Part shown: positions 45,601-57,800 of the stretch, piece by piece
Position numbering within the stretch: position 1 is the first letter of the stretch
Layout: every line of letters starts with the position of its first letter
NCBI GenBank assembly: GCA_947652115.1
Contig: OX393562.1
Location: 11,076,146 to 11,140,145, forward strand
DNA: 64,000 nt
Origin: Blastomussa wellsi
Taxonomy: Eukaryota; Cnidaria; Anthozoa; Scleractinia; Plerogyridae
Direction: 5' to 3'
Made by a program: the position numbers and the translations under genes
The notes under the pieces: generated by a model
Databases searched by the model: none
Told to the model about the DNA's origin: nothing
Seen by the model: the letters and a program-made list of their open reading frames with translations, nothing else

Positions 45601-47637
45601 AACTAACAGCAGTAGTTAAAGGTAAGTTTGTGACCTAAATGTGCAAATTAGCTTTATTTATCTTTATTTGAAAAAATTAATGTGTTTTAAATGTTTTCAA
45701 TATGAAAATAAAAAGTTAAAAATTTAAAGTACTTGTAATGCCCCTGCCCTGCCAAAAAGAAAAACATGGAAGGGCCAGTTTTGAGGAAAATGATATAAGG
45801 CATATACTGTAATAATATTGAGGTTGAAGTACAAAGTAAAGATTGTCAGTTTTTAAACAGCCTGAGTATACAATCATTTTGCTTCACATCCTGAGTGACA
45901 TTAAGACTATGCTCTATACAGAGTGGAAGCCCATTTGGTTAATTTAATTGCCACTATTTTATTTTCACTTTATTTTTGGCCTCTGCTTTCTTTCAAACAT
46001 TTTAAACAAAAATGTGAACTGTTGATTTTACGTACATAGTAGTACTATTAAAGAAAGATATCATTCAGTCAATGTCACAAGCTTCTTGGTAAAAGACCGG
46101 GGAAAAGAACTCCAGGTTGGAGTCTAACATGCAATTGTTTGATATCCTGTACACTGGGATCATGCTCTAGGATATTTTTACATTTTTTTAAAATTTTTAT
46201 TTTTTTTGTATTTTTTCCAACACTTCTCATATGATTGTCTTATTGTCTTATTTAGTATTTAAAATTTTTTCCCATCATTATCACTTTGACTTGATAATGA
46301 CGTTAGCTCAACATCGAAACGTCGTCGTTTTTAAACAACTTTCTTAATATGCTTTTAAGAAATATTTTATCGCAGTTTTTTATCGTTAAATTTTTAATGT
46401 TTTAATTATTTTTTATTATATTTTTTACTTTTGTCATACTGCTAGAATTGATGCATGTTCTTGCTATATTTCATGCCTAGAGTTTGAACAAATGGCTTCA
46501 AATGTGGTAAAAAGTGAAAGGCATATTTCTCCAGGTGAAGCACATTTTTTATGGCAGCTCATTCAAGATCATGGAAATAATTACAAAGTAAGTATACTTT
46601 TGCCTTATTACGTTAACCTGTGGCCCTAAAATCTCTCATTAAATTATGATTGTTGGTTTTTGGGTGACCTTTGTTGTTGTTGTTAATCTGTTGTTGTTGA
46701 TGATAACCAAAAATACCACAGGGACCGTTCATTAGTTGTGTGTCCGGCTGAGGCTGATCCACACAGCGGTCAAACGTGGCATGCATGCGCAGCCCCTGTT
46801 GAAACTGTCTCATAAATCTCATACAAACTCTTAAAATTTCTGAAACTTTTTGCTTTGCTGCTGGAAAGTTTAGCTTTATAAACTGTATATGAGTAAGAAA
46901 TCTGATCAAATCTCTACTCAGATTCCCAGCTTGAAATTTTGTTTAACAGTGCCATTTCTTTAATGTTGTCCCGCAAAGGTCTCTTACACTTTCGTGTCAA
47001 GCTATGTAAAGTTCAAGGCGGCTGGATTTTTGCGTTTGACTGTAGTGTGTGGCTTACCAGTCCTAAGCAGGCTAAGAAGTCTGTGCCACGCATTGGACAC
47101 TGGTTGCTGGTTTGGGAGGCTGGCTGTGGTTTGCATGGCATGCGCTTTCCCTGAGCCTCTGCACTCCTGCATAATTTACTTATAGCTTGCAGCATCTTCC
47201 CTATTTCTTCCCAGGACTCTGGGCCAAGATCAAGGCACTTGAATGACATTTTCACTGCATCTTTGAAAAATTCAAGGAGGATGGCCTTTAACGAGCAAAG
47301 GAATCCAGGGATTATTATTGATTATTGTTATTGAGAAGTGGAATGTGGGCCACTCACTTATGCTAATGCAGGAGATAATGGGTTACCCATTAACCATCCC
47401 TGCTACCCTGAGGTTATACAAAAACAGTTATTTTGTTTTATAATTGGACCGTTTCCTTTTGTGAACACTTGTAGTATTCACAATGGTAATCCTTTCGTAT
47501 TAACTTTCTTTGTTCAGGATATGGCTCGGGACAAGAGGAATTGTTATCAACATACCCCCAACCAACTGAAAAGGAAATGTGAAGCTTTTTTCAGATCAAA
47601 ACAAGACTTCAGTGGATATCTTGAAAACCTTGGTTAA
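35595..47637 (+). CDS. NOP16: Nucleolar protein 16 (60S ribosome biogenesis), five exons
   Basis: Exons 35595-35698, 39564-39678, 45558-45621, 46481-46587 and 47518-47637 join in phase at GT-AG sites to 169 aa plus TAA; human NOP16 is about 178 aa. The N-terminus is very basic (KKTQRKKRV, GFKRKRRDKKVKVL). Exon 2 carries TLKQNLQKLGLAFDANAAVP, matching the NOP16 signature (V/L)RQNL..(M/L)GLA.D.N.AVP. Exon 4 ends LWQLIQDHGNNYK and exon 5 starts DMARDKRNCYQHTPNQLKRK, the conserved C-terminal block. NOP16 acts in the nucleolus in assembly of the large ribosomal subunit. All key segments are intact, so the gene is probably functional. Introns hold MITEs (36556-36656, 40144-40470, 44504-45159) and the tRNA-like fold-back. 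A short exon could have been missed between exons 2 and 3, but none is required. Confidence 0.93.
36556..36656 (-). mobile_element. 101-base TTAACCCTTT MITE, copy in NOP16 intron 1
   Basis: Starts TTAACCCTTTAAGCCCCAAG and ends CTTGGGGAGTAAAGGGTTAA. It is the same family as the pair at 51618-51832, in the other orientation. TTAA at both ends is the likely target duplication. Confidence 0.85.
38725..38831 (-). repeat. tRNA-like sequence, left arm
   Basis: The minus strand reads GGCTGCATAGCTCAGTTGGT, then AGAGCATCGC, and ends GGTTCGAATCCCGTTTAAGC: acceptor, D arm and T loop words are all present. An internal ~42-base duplication (CCGTGACCTCCGCGATACTG unit) repeats the anticodon region, so it cannot fold as a tRNA. 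Derived from a tRNA or tRNA-SINE. Confidence 0.65.
39020..39094 (+). repeat. tRNA-like sequence, right arm
   Basis: GGCTTCA at 39020 pairs perfectly with TGAAGCC at 39094. A D arm (CTCAGTTGGTAGAG) and a T loop (GGTTTGAATCC) are recognisable. The anticodon position would be GGT (Thr). The T stem (ACAGG/CCGTT) is broken and the D-side has an extra base, so I treat it as a pseudo-tRNA within the fold-back, not a working gene. Confidence 0.65.
40144..40470. mobile_element. 327-base fold-back MITE with 8-base target duplication
   Basis: GCCTCAAT flanks both sides exactly (40136-40143 and 40471-40478). The arms are about 80 bases: TTCTCGTCCCCATAGCCC and CGTTTCTCTTAGCCG ... are inverted at the right end. 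An 8-base duplication fits the hAT superfamily, though the tips do not show CAGGG. It lies in NOP16 intron 2. Confidence 0.85.
41035..41190. repeat. Dispersed repeat shared with 55.4-55.6 kb
   Basis: GTTGTGAGCTAAATCTGCTC, AAAGTGACCTAC and TTAGGCTTTT(T)CG occur in the same order here and at 55398-55600. The 55 kb copy starts with TTTAACCCATTGACTCCC. Their ends are not defined. Confidence 0.65.
43105..43235. repeat. Dispersed repeat shared with 35.98-36.15 kb
   Basis: GCAGA(A/G)TG(T/C)ACTATTG(A/G)GATG and AACTTTAAT ... TTTAATTAATTAATATCA occur in the same order in both places within NOP16 introns. A diverged repeat family. Confidence 0.55.
44504..45159 (+). mobile_element. 656-base TIR element with ATATTTG target duplication and a small ORF
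   Basis: CACAGGTAGCC at the left and GGCTACCTGTG at the right are exact inverse tips, continuing as longer imperfect arms (GACCTTTGCATAGTTTCGTG against its inverse near 45140). ATATTTG flanks both sides (44497-44503 and 45160-45166). A second inner inverted pair (GGCCTAAAGGTAAAATTTCT with CACTCACCCGGTGGC, and its inverse) lies at 44635-44752. It sits in NOP16 intron 2. Confidence 0.8.
44806..45039 (+). CDS. 77-aa ORF inside the TIR element, function unknown
   Basis: The frame opens at ATG 44806 (MARMCLTIISQGTREVLRQS) and ends at TAA 45039. It is basic near the C-terminus (NRSKSVKKPHSTQIKQQRSS). A CAGGTGAGT donor-like site occurs within codons near its end, so it could be a captured exon and not a complete protein. 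It does not resemble a transposase. Codon-level evidence of selection is not available from one copy. Confidence 0.3.
   Translation: MARMCLTIISQGTREVLRQSNPMEGIYGRFPSVASVAVRAGVPYVGTKIALNRSKSVKKPHSTQIKQQRSSGEWFLL
45622..46480. other. NOP16 intron 3, no separate gene
   Basis: AT-rich, with T-homopolymers near 46190-46220. TCAACATCGAAACGTCGTCG near 46310 recalls a word common near retroelement 3' ends in marine invertebrates, but nothing else supports an element here. Confidence 0.35.
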
Positions 47638-50349
47638 GAACTGACAACTTTTAAATAATAATGTTCATTCAGAAATGATCAACCAAAGCCGTATACATAG
47701 CAACTGTTCTGGAGGTCTGCAATTGTCATTTGTAATTGTCTTTTTCTTTTTCCTTAGTCTAATAAATTTAATACATATAAGAGAGGAAAAATCAAAAGTT
47801 AGATGCAACAAATTTTTCCCCAAACATATTTCGATTCGAGATCGAAGAAATAATACTTTTAAGACTAAGTTTCTTGGCCAATAAGCCATTTAACTGTTGC
47901 CTTTTCCTCTGTTTCGTAACGAATCCTGATGCACAAATTTGCTAGACAATGAACATCACTTAAGTAAAACTCATTTCTGTGTGAAAAATGTTCACCTGGA
48001 CTCGTTTTGAAACAGAAGTAAAATGCTCTCGGCAATGTTATTTATTTTTGTGTCACCTTTTTGCTTATTGTTCTTCACCCTGTTATGTGGCGCAAGAGGA
48101 TCTAAGGAATGTAATTTTCGTGAAAGAAGTTCATCCTGGGTTTACTATTTTTCAGTAAAGTAGAAACGAAATCTGCAAAGGACCGCGAACGATAATGCTG
48201 TAACATGCCCAAAACTGCAAGGTTGATACTACGTAAAAGTTGACTTTGCAAGACTTAACTATTCACAGCCGCTCTATTTTTTCAACGCAAAAGAACGCAC
48301 GCGAGTTGCTCCCCGCCCCCTACCCCCTCGTGCCTCACGTTTTGCGCTAGAGTCCAGTTCTCTCCCGATTCATTCACCGCGTTCGGCGATCTAGGAAAAA
48401 GACGAAAAAAGAGCGGACTGTGCACAGCTGTTTCGCCTTCGTCAGCACGGTGAACAGCCCTGCTTTATCGGTTTAGGTCATGTTGATGTCTCGCAAAGTC
48501 AATTTTTACGTAGTATCAGCCTTGAATTTTTGTGTATGTTACTGTATCACACACTTTTTAAAAATCGTGTCCCCTGTAAAGGACCCTAGTCAGCCACGCC
48601 TGATATCCGCCATTTTCGATGCCAACGAAATCATTAATAAAATTGTATGGTAGAGCAACATCTTTTTGCATCGCCAAAATAGTTTCACAGCGTTCTCTTT
48701 CGTTTAGACAAGTTTCTCGTTTTGTTATATACTAAAAGTCCCGTATGTAAACAAAAACAAAGGTTTGGCTGGCCCGCCCTTTGGAAAGGCTTTCGCTTTC
48801 GCCATCAAAACCAAAGCCATGGATAAGCTCAGGGACTTACTTATTTGTATTTCTTGGAACGACACTGCGGGAAAACGAGAGAATGGCTGAAATTGCGAAC
48901 ATTTCGGCAATTTTTAATTTTGCTTCACGTTTGGACCAAAATTCTGTCATCGATACATCATGGCTTCCATTGCTGACGATGATCATCTCGAGAAATCGTG
49001 ACGTCATGCGCTTGCGCGGTGCGTTTTACCGCGGGGTCCTCAAGATCGTTCTGGTCTGCGCCAGGGATTGAGGCCTGTGGCTTAGACATCTGGCTTGAGA
49101 CCTTTGGCCGCCCCCACATTGTGAGCATGTGCAGTACTCGTTCTGTAATTTTCAGCCAATCAGATTGGTCATATTTGACAAAGAGTCCGTGAATTGCAGA
49201 CCTCAGATGTTGGGGGCGGTCAGAGGTCTCGATCCCTGGCGCAGACCAGTAGGATCGTGGGCTCTGGGGTCGGGAAGCTCTGCGAGTCAAGGGGTGGTTT
49301 TCATTATCTCAGACGGACCAATCGAAATCAACTGTTGTAAAATGGGACAACATTTTTCGATTTAACCGGGTGGAGCGGTTCTTCCCATTTCCAGTCGGTC
49401 CGCCTCCGAGAATCTGCTGAGCTGAAGTGAGAAAACTAACCAGTATGTGAAAATGGAACAGTAAATTTCGGGCCGGCCGGTCAAAGTGAACCGCCCCCAT
49501 TTGAATTGTTACCGAAATGACCGACATTTTTGGGTAAATGGAAAGCACCCTTCACTTTCTTCTCTAATTGGGGAAATGCTCAATTTTCTAATGCGCATGC
49601 GCGGAGGTTGTCATTTGTCACGCAAAAGGTTCCCTCGTTCGAGCAAAAGCAGAGCGAATCTCTGCTCAGTCTGTACGGAGTCGTTACTTGGGTTATCGGA
49701 CTACTCTCTCCTCCCCACAGGGATTGGCTAATAACCAATTTTTCCGGGGGGAACTATACAATATACTTAAGCAGTCTGGAGAATTGCGATTAAATCTCAT
49801 CCGTAAAATCAAAGCAAGGTTAGTGAATTCTCTCAAATAAGGAAATCTTATTTCTTAGACAAAATGCCTTGCAACTTAAAAAATATTCTCAAAATAGAGT
49901 TATCTTTAGGAATTTTCTATTTTTAAACAAAACCGTTTTTCGTTTCTTCACGAGACACAATTCGGGAATATCGCATATAAGTAAAGAACGATAAACAAGG
50001 AGTCAAGCTAACAGTTCAAGATGTATTAAGTCCAACTCAGTATTATTTGCATTTCGTAGAGCAATAAATTTGAAGAACTCAACGCTGAAATGAAAACATA
50101 GCTTTTAAGATGGTTTAAGCACAGTGAGGGTTCTTTGTTTTCTATTTACTGACTTAAACTTTTGTAAAACATGTTTAGTTGGGTGCATGGGGCTTAGAAC
50201 ATGATTATTCTGTTCGTTTGTTGTATTAAAATAAATAATTTGAATATCGATTAAAAATAGCCCCAAAGTTAATCGATATCTCTGCGGTATTAATTTGAGT
50301 TCACTAGCGGACGGGCAGTGGCTTCCGTTCTTTGACCACGCCCAGTACA
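47638..50349. other. Intergenic space between convergent NOP16 and THEG-like genes
   Basis: AATAAA at about 47760 is a plausible NOP16 polyadenylation signal. At 49040-49260, GATCGTTCTGGTCTGCGCCA with GGGAT and its approximate inverse form an imperfect fold-back of about 200 bases. Short frames at 48.7-49.8 kb overlap each other on both strands and are not called. Confidence 0.5.
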
Positions 50350-51277
50350 TCATTTGTGTCCACGCGATATGGGTTGGGCTAATTCAACGATCCTTTGAGA
50401 TGCGTTAGCTTTTCTTGCGGTTTCACTAACAGAGAATGCATCCGGATTGAATTGAACATGGTCCATTGTCTCTCGTATGATTGGCTTGGACAAATTTTGG
50501 ATTCTGTCAGACGCTACTGCTCTAAGAGTGTTCTTACTGATAGGCCTCTCAGTCTCTCTACACGGTAAGTATCCCTCCACTGTTTGTTTAGGCTTTGCAA
50601 GTTCCTGCACTCTCGCTGATGCCACAGTTCGCCTACTTGCCGACGACACCCGCCATGTTGGCTCCCTAATGAGCCCATCTTGGCGGGTTTTGGGACGCGC
50701 CAGTTGTTCGACCCGCGCGGAGGACACCGCTCGCTTTGCCGGTTCAGCAACGATCCAGGGCACTTCTCGCTCTGGTTGGTAATAAGGATGACATTTCTTG
50801 GGTTGTGCAAGTCTCATGGATCTCTCCCGCTCTTCTGCTGTCTTGGCCGCTTCGCTTACCTGCCAAACAGGAGAACTTCTTCCACAGCTGAAGATATATG
50901 CTTCCCTACCGAGAAGAAAAAACACCGATTGGTCGGAAACTGCGTAATAGTATAGGCTTTATTGCGACGAACTGCCAAAGCTCAGACTTTTCTCTCCTGT
51001 CTGATAAAATAATTCAATTTATTTAGTTGTACCATCTTAGTATTCATAGCGTAAGCGCCAGTACAATTATTCCTTGAAGAAGAAGGAGGATCTTTTTTTT
51101 TTTCTTGTGGAGAGTATTTTTTCCCTACGTTTAAACTATCTCCAGTCAATCAGACTGCGAATTTGCCCTTACTAGTGACAACAAGTGATCGTGGCAATTG
51201 TTAAATAATATTTAGTTTCGGACCTAACTGCGCGTTCCAGTACAGGACAAAATCAAAAGGACCACAAAAGGAACTTA

Positions 51278-51312
<35 letters not shown>

Positions 51313-51641
51313 TGAGGCGCAGCCGCGTTGACTGTCGCTCATAGAAAACAAGGGCGAGTAGTCCAATTGTTTTAGTAGAAACTCTAAAGGGTTACATTCC
51401 AAAAGCTACAATTTGTAAGTAATTTTTGAGCCAAACATCAAGAAAAATCTTGCATTCAAGAGCAACGCGCGCACGATCGTTTTCTATCGGCGAATAGAAA
51501 ACAGTGGGAGAACCAATCAGATTCACGGATTTCCAATAGAACACAGCTGAGTTTCTACTAATGCAGATTATAATATAGCCCTGTATGCTCGCCATGGAAT
51601 CTCAGCGGGCTTTATTTTTAACCCTTTCCTGCCCAAGCGTG

Positions 51642-51688
<47 letters not shown>

Positions 51689-51755
51689 AGGGAGACCCCT
51701 TGGGCAGTAAAGGGTTAAAAAACTATCTCCCTTAACCCTTTCCTGCCCAAGCGTG

Positions 51756-51802
<47 letters not shown>

Positions 51803-54800
51803 AGGGAGACCCCTTGGGCAGTAAAGGGTTAATAGAACATGGGCAAATAACTACAGATGCCGGGAAACCCGGATGTAGTTTATGTTACGTTGCGAATTGA
51901 GAAAAGATGGCGGCCACAATCCTTAAAAGATGTCTTTTTATTTCCTTTATTATGGCTGCTAAAACAACTGTTAATGAAATAAGTTCAGGTGACTGGAGAG
52001 ACGAAAATGTGGAAGAGCTATTGGGCAGCGAGTACCAAAAATACAAACAAGGAGGCCGCCCGCGCGCGTAGATTCGGTGATTTTTTAGTATATTCTAAAC
52101 CAGCTAGAAGATTGGTTTCCCAATGTCCTATAAGAAAAAAATGCCCTTTTGAGGTCTATAAAAGCAGCTGAATGCCCTCGCCTAACGACTCGGACATCCA
52201 CTAGCAGCTTTTCTAGACCTCAAGCGGGCATTATTTTCTTATAGAACATGGGAACCAATCTTCTAGTAGGTAATTAAAGAAAGTTTGATTAACAAACAAA
52301 GCGCGCCTTGATTCCTTTCACTTCCGAAGAACACTTACCGGGTAATATAAATATGAACCAATACAAACACGCGTTTTATCCAGTTATCCTGTAATCTTAT
52401 TTGTGGTGTTTCAGTTTTGCACTGCTATTTTATTCATGCAAACTATTTCACAATTCTTTTGTCTGAATTCCGAAATTTTCCCATTCTTGGTTTGGTTGGC
52501 AGCCATTTTCAGATAACTGAAATTGTGGCCTCGGCTGTTTTCATTTCAACCAGTTAGCAACCAAAGTTGTTGTCGTGCTAGCCGCTTGCAGGGTTGTGTT
52601 ATAAATTTAACCAAATTTAGAAATCGAAGAAGATCTTGAAACTTCGCTTGCTTAATATAAAGACTGATTAAATGTTTGACAAAGTTGCAAAACTATAGCC
52701 TGGATCGAAAAAAGGAAGGCATTAATCGGGTATTAGGTTAAAGAGATGCACGATTACACATGTAATGCTCGAGTCTGAATCGATTCGAATCGTTTGTGTA
52801 CACTCAGTTTGACCGACGGCTAGGTACATTCAAAACAGTAAGTCGCAAAAGCTAAAGATCTGTACCTTTAGAGATCGGCTTTTAGCCGGTCAGGATGGAA
52901 ATCCCTCTCTGGACGTGTTGCCCGTGTTAGATAATCTCCGATGATGTTGAAAAAGGTTTTCTGCGAGGATGCGTTACTAACAACCGGGTCATGCACTGCT
53001 TAGCAACTGGACAACCGATGAACTTTTGAATAACATGTCACAGCGCGAATAATCACACATGTCACAATGCCTGCTTTATGCATGCTTAATATATTTCCCA
53101 AGTTCAAAACAAATTCAAGGCGTTAAACTCGTTCGTAAGTGACTGAAGTGACGCCTTACAAGCTAGTGGTCAGTACAAAAGTTTGGCGATGTTGCGGCTC
53201 ATGATTAAGTTTTGATTGTAGCTCATGATTAAGTTTTAATTGTAGCATTAAATTGTAGCGTTCAATGAAAATTGTTCATTGTATAGAAGTAATTGTGCGT
53301 GTGCTTGATGTAATTCCGAACATGTTTGAGCCCCTCCCAGGGGTTTTAGGGAACACGGGAACTGTAGTGTTTATTTTCAGGGAACAGGGGATATTTTCAA
53401 ATTATTTTCAGAGAACAGGGGAACTCTTGACTAGATTGTTGGGATCATTTTTGGGAACAAAGGGGTTTTAGTAATGGGGAACAAGGGATAAAATCCAAAA
53501 AGGTTAAGGGATCTTGGGAACATGCACCCCCCCCCCCCCCTGGGAGGGGCTCATGTTTCCGACTCCTAATCTTTCAAAACTCAAACCACGGCAAAACCTT
53601 AGACTATTCTGGAAACTTGTACCCCATTCACACTAAAGTTAAAAGCTGTTTAGTTCAAAATTCATCACAACGAAAGCACGAGTATGGCCTTGCTTGAGCC
53701 CTATGACAAAGTCAATCTTTCGGTTTTCGATCTTTTATTAATTTTCCTGTTGATGAAGCTGGTTCAACTAAACAATTTTGACGTTGATAGCCCCTTTTCT
53801 ATCGATACGGATCTTCACGGCTAGCAGTTTTTTTGGCAATTGGGCCGTGTACGTGTAAATAACACAAGAAATCAATTCCCAGGTCGTTTCGTTTGACAAG
53901 CCGAATTTAAAATGCCTAAAAATGGTGAGAGGAAAAATGAAAAAAATGGGGTGAAAAGTTGTGCGAACAACAAGCAAATAGATGGCGTGACAGGACTTAA
54001 CCTCGGGTCTCTATACAAATCGAGATTCAGCACAGCCAAAACAAGGTATATTATCGTGTGTGGGAGGCATATTTTATGCGTGTTCCTGTCGATTTGTGTG
54101 ACGTGGAAAATGCATGCTCACCTTTGTTCTTTATGTTCTGGCGGCAACTTCTTGGATTCCGCCAACTGACTGACCCTTGTGGAAATATTTGCTTTCAAAG
54201 CCAAAGGTTGCACATCCCATATGACAGAATCTCGACCACAGCTGTAAACATATTCCCCCCTGATAGAAAGAAAAATCACAAGTCAATTATATCGTGCGCG
54301 TGCTGGTGTGCTAGGTACAAACACGCGAGTCCTTCTGCCGGAGCTGATTTCCTGCAGCTGAGCCCAGATTTGATTTCACGCAAGCCATTTGTAAAATTAT
54401 CTGATCGTCTTATTTCTTTATGTTTTGATGTTCATGCCCATTCGGGCACTGCATTGATGGTTATTGATTGCTACCGCCATTTAAAATCATTCGTCTATCT
54501 ACTTTATAAAAGTCTATTCCGCGATTCTCTAGTGCCAGCTTGACATGACTACACAGAGAACTATGAGTACCATACGGAGATCACGGGTACATATTAGATA
54601 TTTATCCCATGCCTCTAAGACAACTTAATCACAGAAAGGTACAACTTTGAGTGAAAGTATAAAGAGCCAATCGCAAAACTTTAAAGCTTTTCTGCTTTTT
54701 GGGTGGCCCACAGAATACAGCATAAATAAGTTTATCCTGGCGGTAGTTAAATATGGAGAATTCCGTCTTTTTCTAGAGTATCTGACAAGAACTTGACAAA

Positions 54801-57800
54801 GGTCTTTCAATTCGAAGTTTTTTATCTACGGTTCCTGTCTTTTTAGTCGCTGTTTGGCAAATTCTTCGACTACATACAGTTTTCCAGTTTTCCATCCGTC
54901 TTAAAACAGGTTTTACCGAAGATTTAAACTGTATAGAATGTCGAATCTGAGGGAATTATTTGCTTGTTCATTCATATTTGAACATTTTCTCGCAAAATTT
55001 AAATTGAGTTGAATGAAAAAACCTGGCGCGCGCTGCCGGCTTTCGGCGGGAAAATTTGGAACCGTAATCAATGTCGGGAAACTTTCATGGAATATCGCGC
55101 ATACCTGTGGAATACCGCCGAATATGCAACGCTTTTCTTGGCTGCCGTTTGGCTGTATTCTTCAAGGCATACGATGAAAAATCAAGTCACTCGTGGGATA
55201 TTTCACGATATGCCACTCGAAACCATTGCATAACTGGTATATGTACATACGAGTAACATACGGATACATACACGAAGTGCCAGACGAGGCAAGGTGTACC
55301 GTCAAGGTAATACGTATGATAGGGGTGTTTTTTCGCACAGGAATATCATAAGAGCCGTCGAAAGCTCTTTAACCCATTGACTCCCGGAGATTTTGGAAAA
55401 AGCGTTTTTTTGGACATTTGTGGCATTTTTCGGTCAGTTGTGAGCTAAATCTGCTCCCACATACTCGAAACTTCCTTTGCAAAATGAAAACATGAATGTC
55501 TTTCCAGGGGCGTCGAGTTTTATGACATTTGCTCGGGCATGCGCAAAAGGCAAAATTTGGGTTAAAAAGTGACCTACGTCTTTAGGCTTTTCGTTTTTTT
55601 TTATGTGGGGACGGGTGATGTACCCAAAGGACCGCTGTCTGATAGGTTACATACACTAAGACTTTAATTGAAAAAAAAAAACGAAAAATAGCATGTCCGA
55701 AACTTTTTTATTGGTTTCTGTTATTGCTATTATTTGTTAAATAAAATTTAAAAGAAACTCGTATGTATTTGCACGTACGTTACCTGTTTCAGTGGTATAC
55801 TCGTTATACTCGTGTGGTGTTTTAGTCATGGTCAGACAGATCTAAATGAGTCCAGCTAAAACGATATTTTCACGGTTCATTCACCTCGAAAGCTAAGCCT
55901 ATTGTTCTTGTTTATTGAATTCTGTTTTTGTACCTGTTACACCTGAGTGGATGATCCAGTTGAAAATCTTTCTTTGGTGTTGCTAGGGTCATCAACCTCT
56001 CCGAAGCAGTTGCTGAGAGTGCTCCTCTGGAAATGGGCCACATCATGTCCTGGTTACCCCACACAATCGGCCTGAAACAATAATTGCTTATTTCAATGAA
56101 TGTTTTTAGCAGTGACTGAGTAACTGCTAATTAGTGAAACATTCATAGAAGAAGGTGAAACAAGTGTATGTTTTCATACTCAATGAAACTAAAGAACAAC
56201 CCAGGAAGAGCTTAACGTACCTTCAGTTCTGTCCCTATCAGAAAATTGAAAACCTTTACTCAATTACTCGGAGCTAACCTATCAACTGTCCAATTTTCCA
56301 CTCACAAATCATCTACCCGATTAAACTTTTGTCTGGTATGCCGGCCCGATTACAGTAATGGCCAGTCACCTGCTTCATTCAGTGATGTCAGTGGCTCACA
56401 CTCTAGAATTCATAGACCTTACCAAAAGCTTGTCATCCATACAGCCTTGGATTCCTTTGGCTTTGCAAGTTTTACGAGACGCGTACTGTTAAAAACAAAA
56501 ACAGAATTAAAATTACATGACAAACAAAGACATCGAGAGGGCTTCACTTTAACTAAGATTAATGAATTGAACCAAAGCAGACAGAACGTACATGCCAGTA
56601 TCCCGTGTAGCTTCTGCAAAGTTAGGGAGTTGGTGGTTTACTTGAACGACTGTAGGAAGAGAAAATATGTTAGACCTGTAAAACGTATTCTTGTAATGTG
56701 GGTCTTAGAAACTAGTTTCTCGCTTTCTGGGACACCATTCATACTCACATGCAACTTCTGTCATATTTGCACCCTTCACAGCAGCGATTACTTCAACAGA
56801 AAACTTTAAACAGTAAATACAGGCAAACAGTCAATGTTCAAGTTAAGGCTTGCGAGAATAATAACGTGGTCTCCGTGTAAATTTCGTTGTGGTTATGCCA
56901 ATTTTTCCAGCCCGATGTGCCAGGGTTTAATGAATACATTCAACAAATCGTCGTGTTCTGTCCCCATAGAAACGCCACCCCAACGTTGTGCTAATTAACA
57001 TTTTATGCTATGAAGTCTTTTCTGAAATATGATTGGACAATCAGAGGCCAAGTTAGGTTTCAATATCGTAACGAGATTGTCTTTATTTTCTCTCTAAGCT
57101 AAACAAACAAAGAGCGCTAATTGTATATGTTGATCCTGGAAATTGTTATTCAAATACTACTGCCAACATTGCTTTTGTTTGAAGACTATAACAAAAACTT
57201 CTGCATGCTAAATTTCGGGCTAAATACTCCATTTGAGAATTTCGGTTTAGAATTTCACCGAGACTTTCAGCAACAATATGATACAAGACAAGTAAACACG
57301 ATAAAGATGCCAAAAATTAATCAGCTGAGATGGCAGCTTGCTTAGAGGCAAAGGGAAAACGTGCTTGTTATAAAATATGCATTAAAAACCTAACAGCATT
57401 CAAAATGATTTGAACTTTGTCTAGACTGCCAAATATCTACGTTTAGGAAACAAGAGATTAAACTTAATGAACGCTGAAATGAAATTTTCTCCATTCGGCT
57501 ATCGCTTCGTTTGTGTCCATTTCCAATCGTTCGAGAATCGAGAGCCGATATTTCTAGCGCTGTCGCTCACTTTTATATAAAAAATTGTTCCTGTGATGTA
57601 GAACTATTTTTATTTTCAAGGATTTTAACTCATCTTGCAATAACAAAGGCCTGATTCGCTCTTGCAGACACAAGTTAATCTTTCACCAAACAACTTGGCT
57701 GGTTCTGTCAAATAAAATGGTGGGTGACGCCCAGGCAAATAAAGCGTTAAAAAACTTTAAACATGTGTCCCGTAGCATTCTCTTTCGCTTCGCTCTACCG

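Noticed and set aside
56246..56809. 187-codon plus-strand frame
   Set aside because: It is antisense to THEG-like exons 4 and 5 (56613-56592 and 56485-56423), whose minus-strand splice sites and repeat motif are clear. No plus-strand family match is seen.
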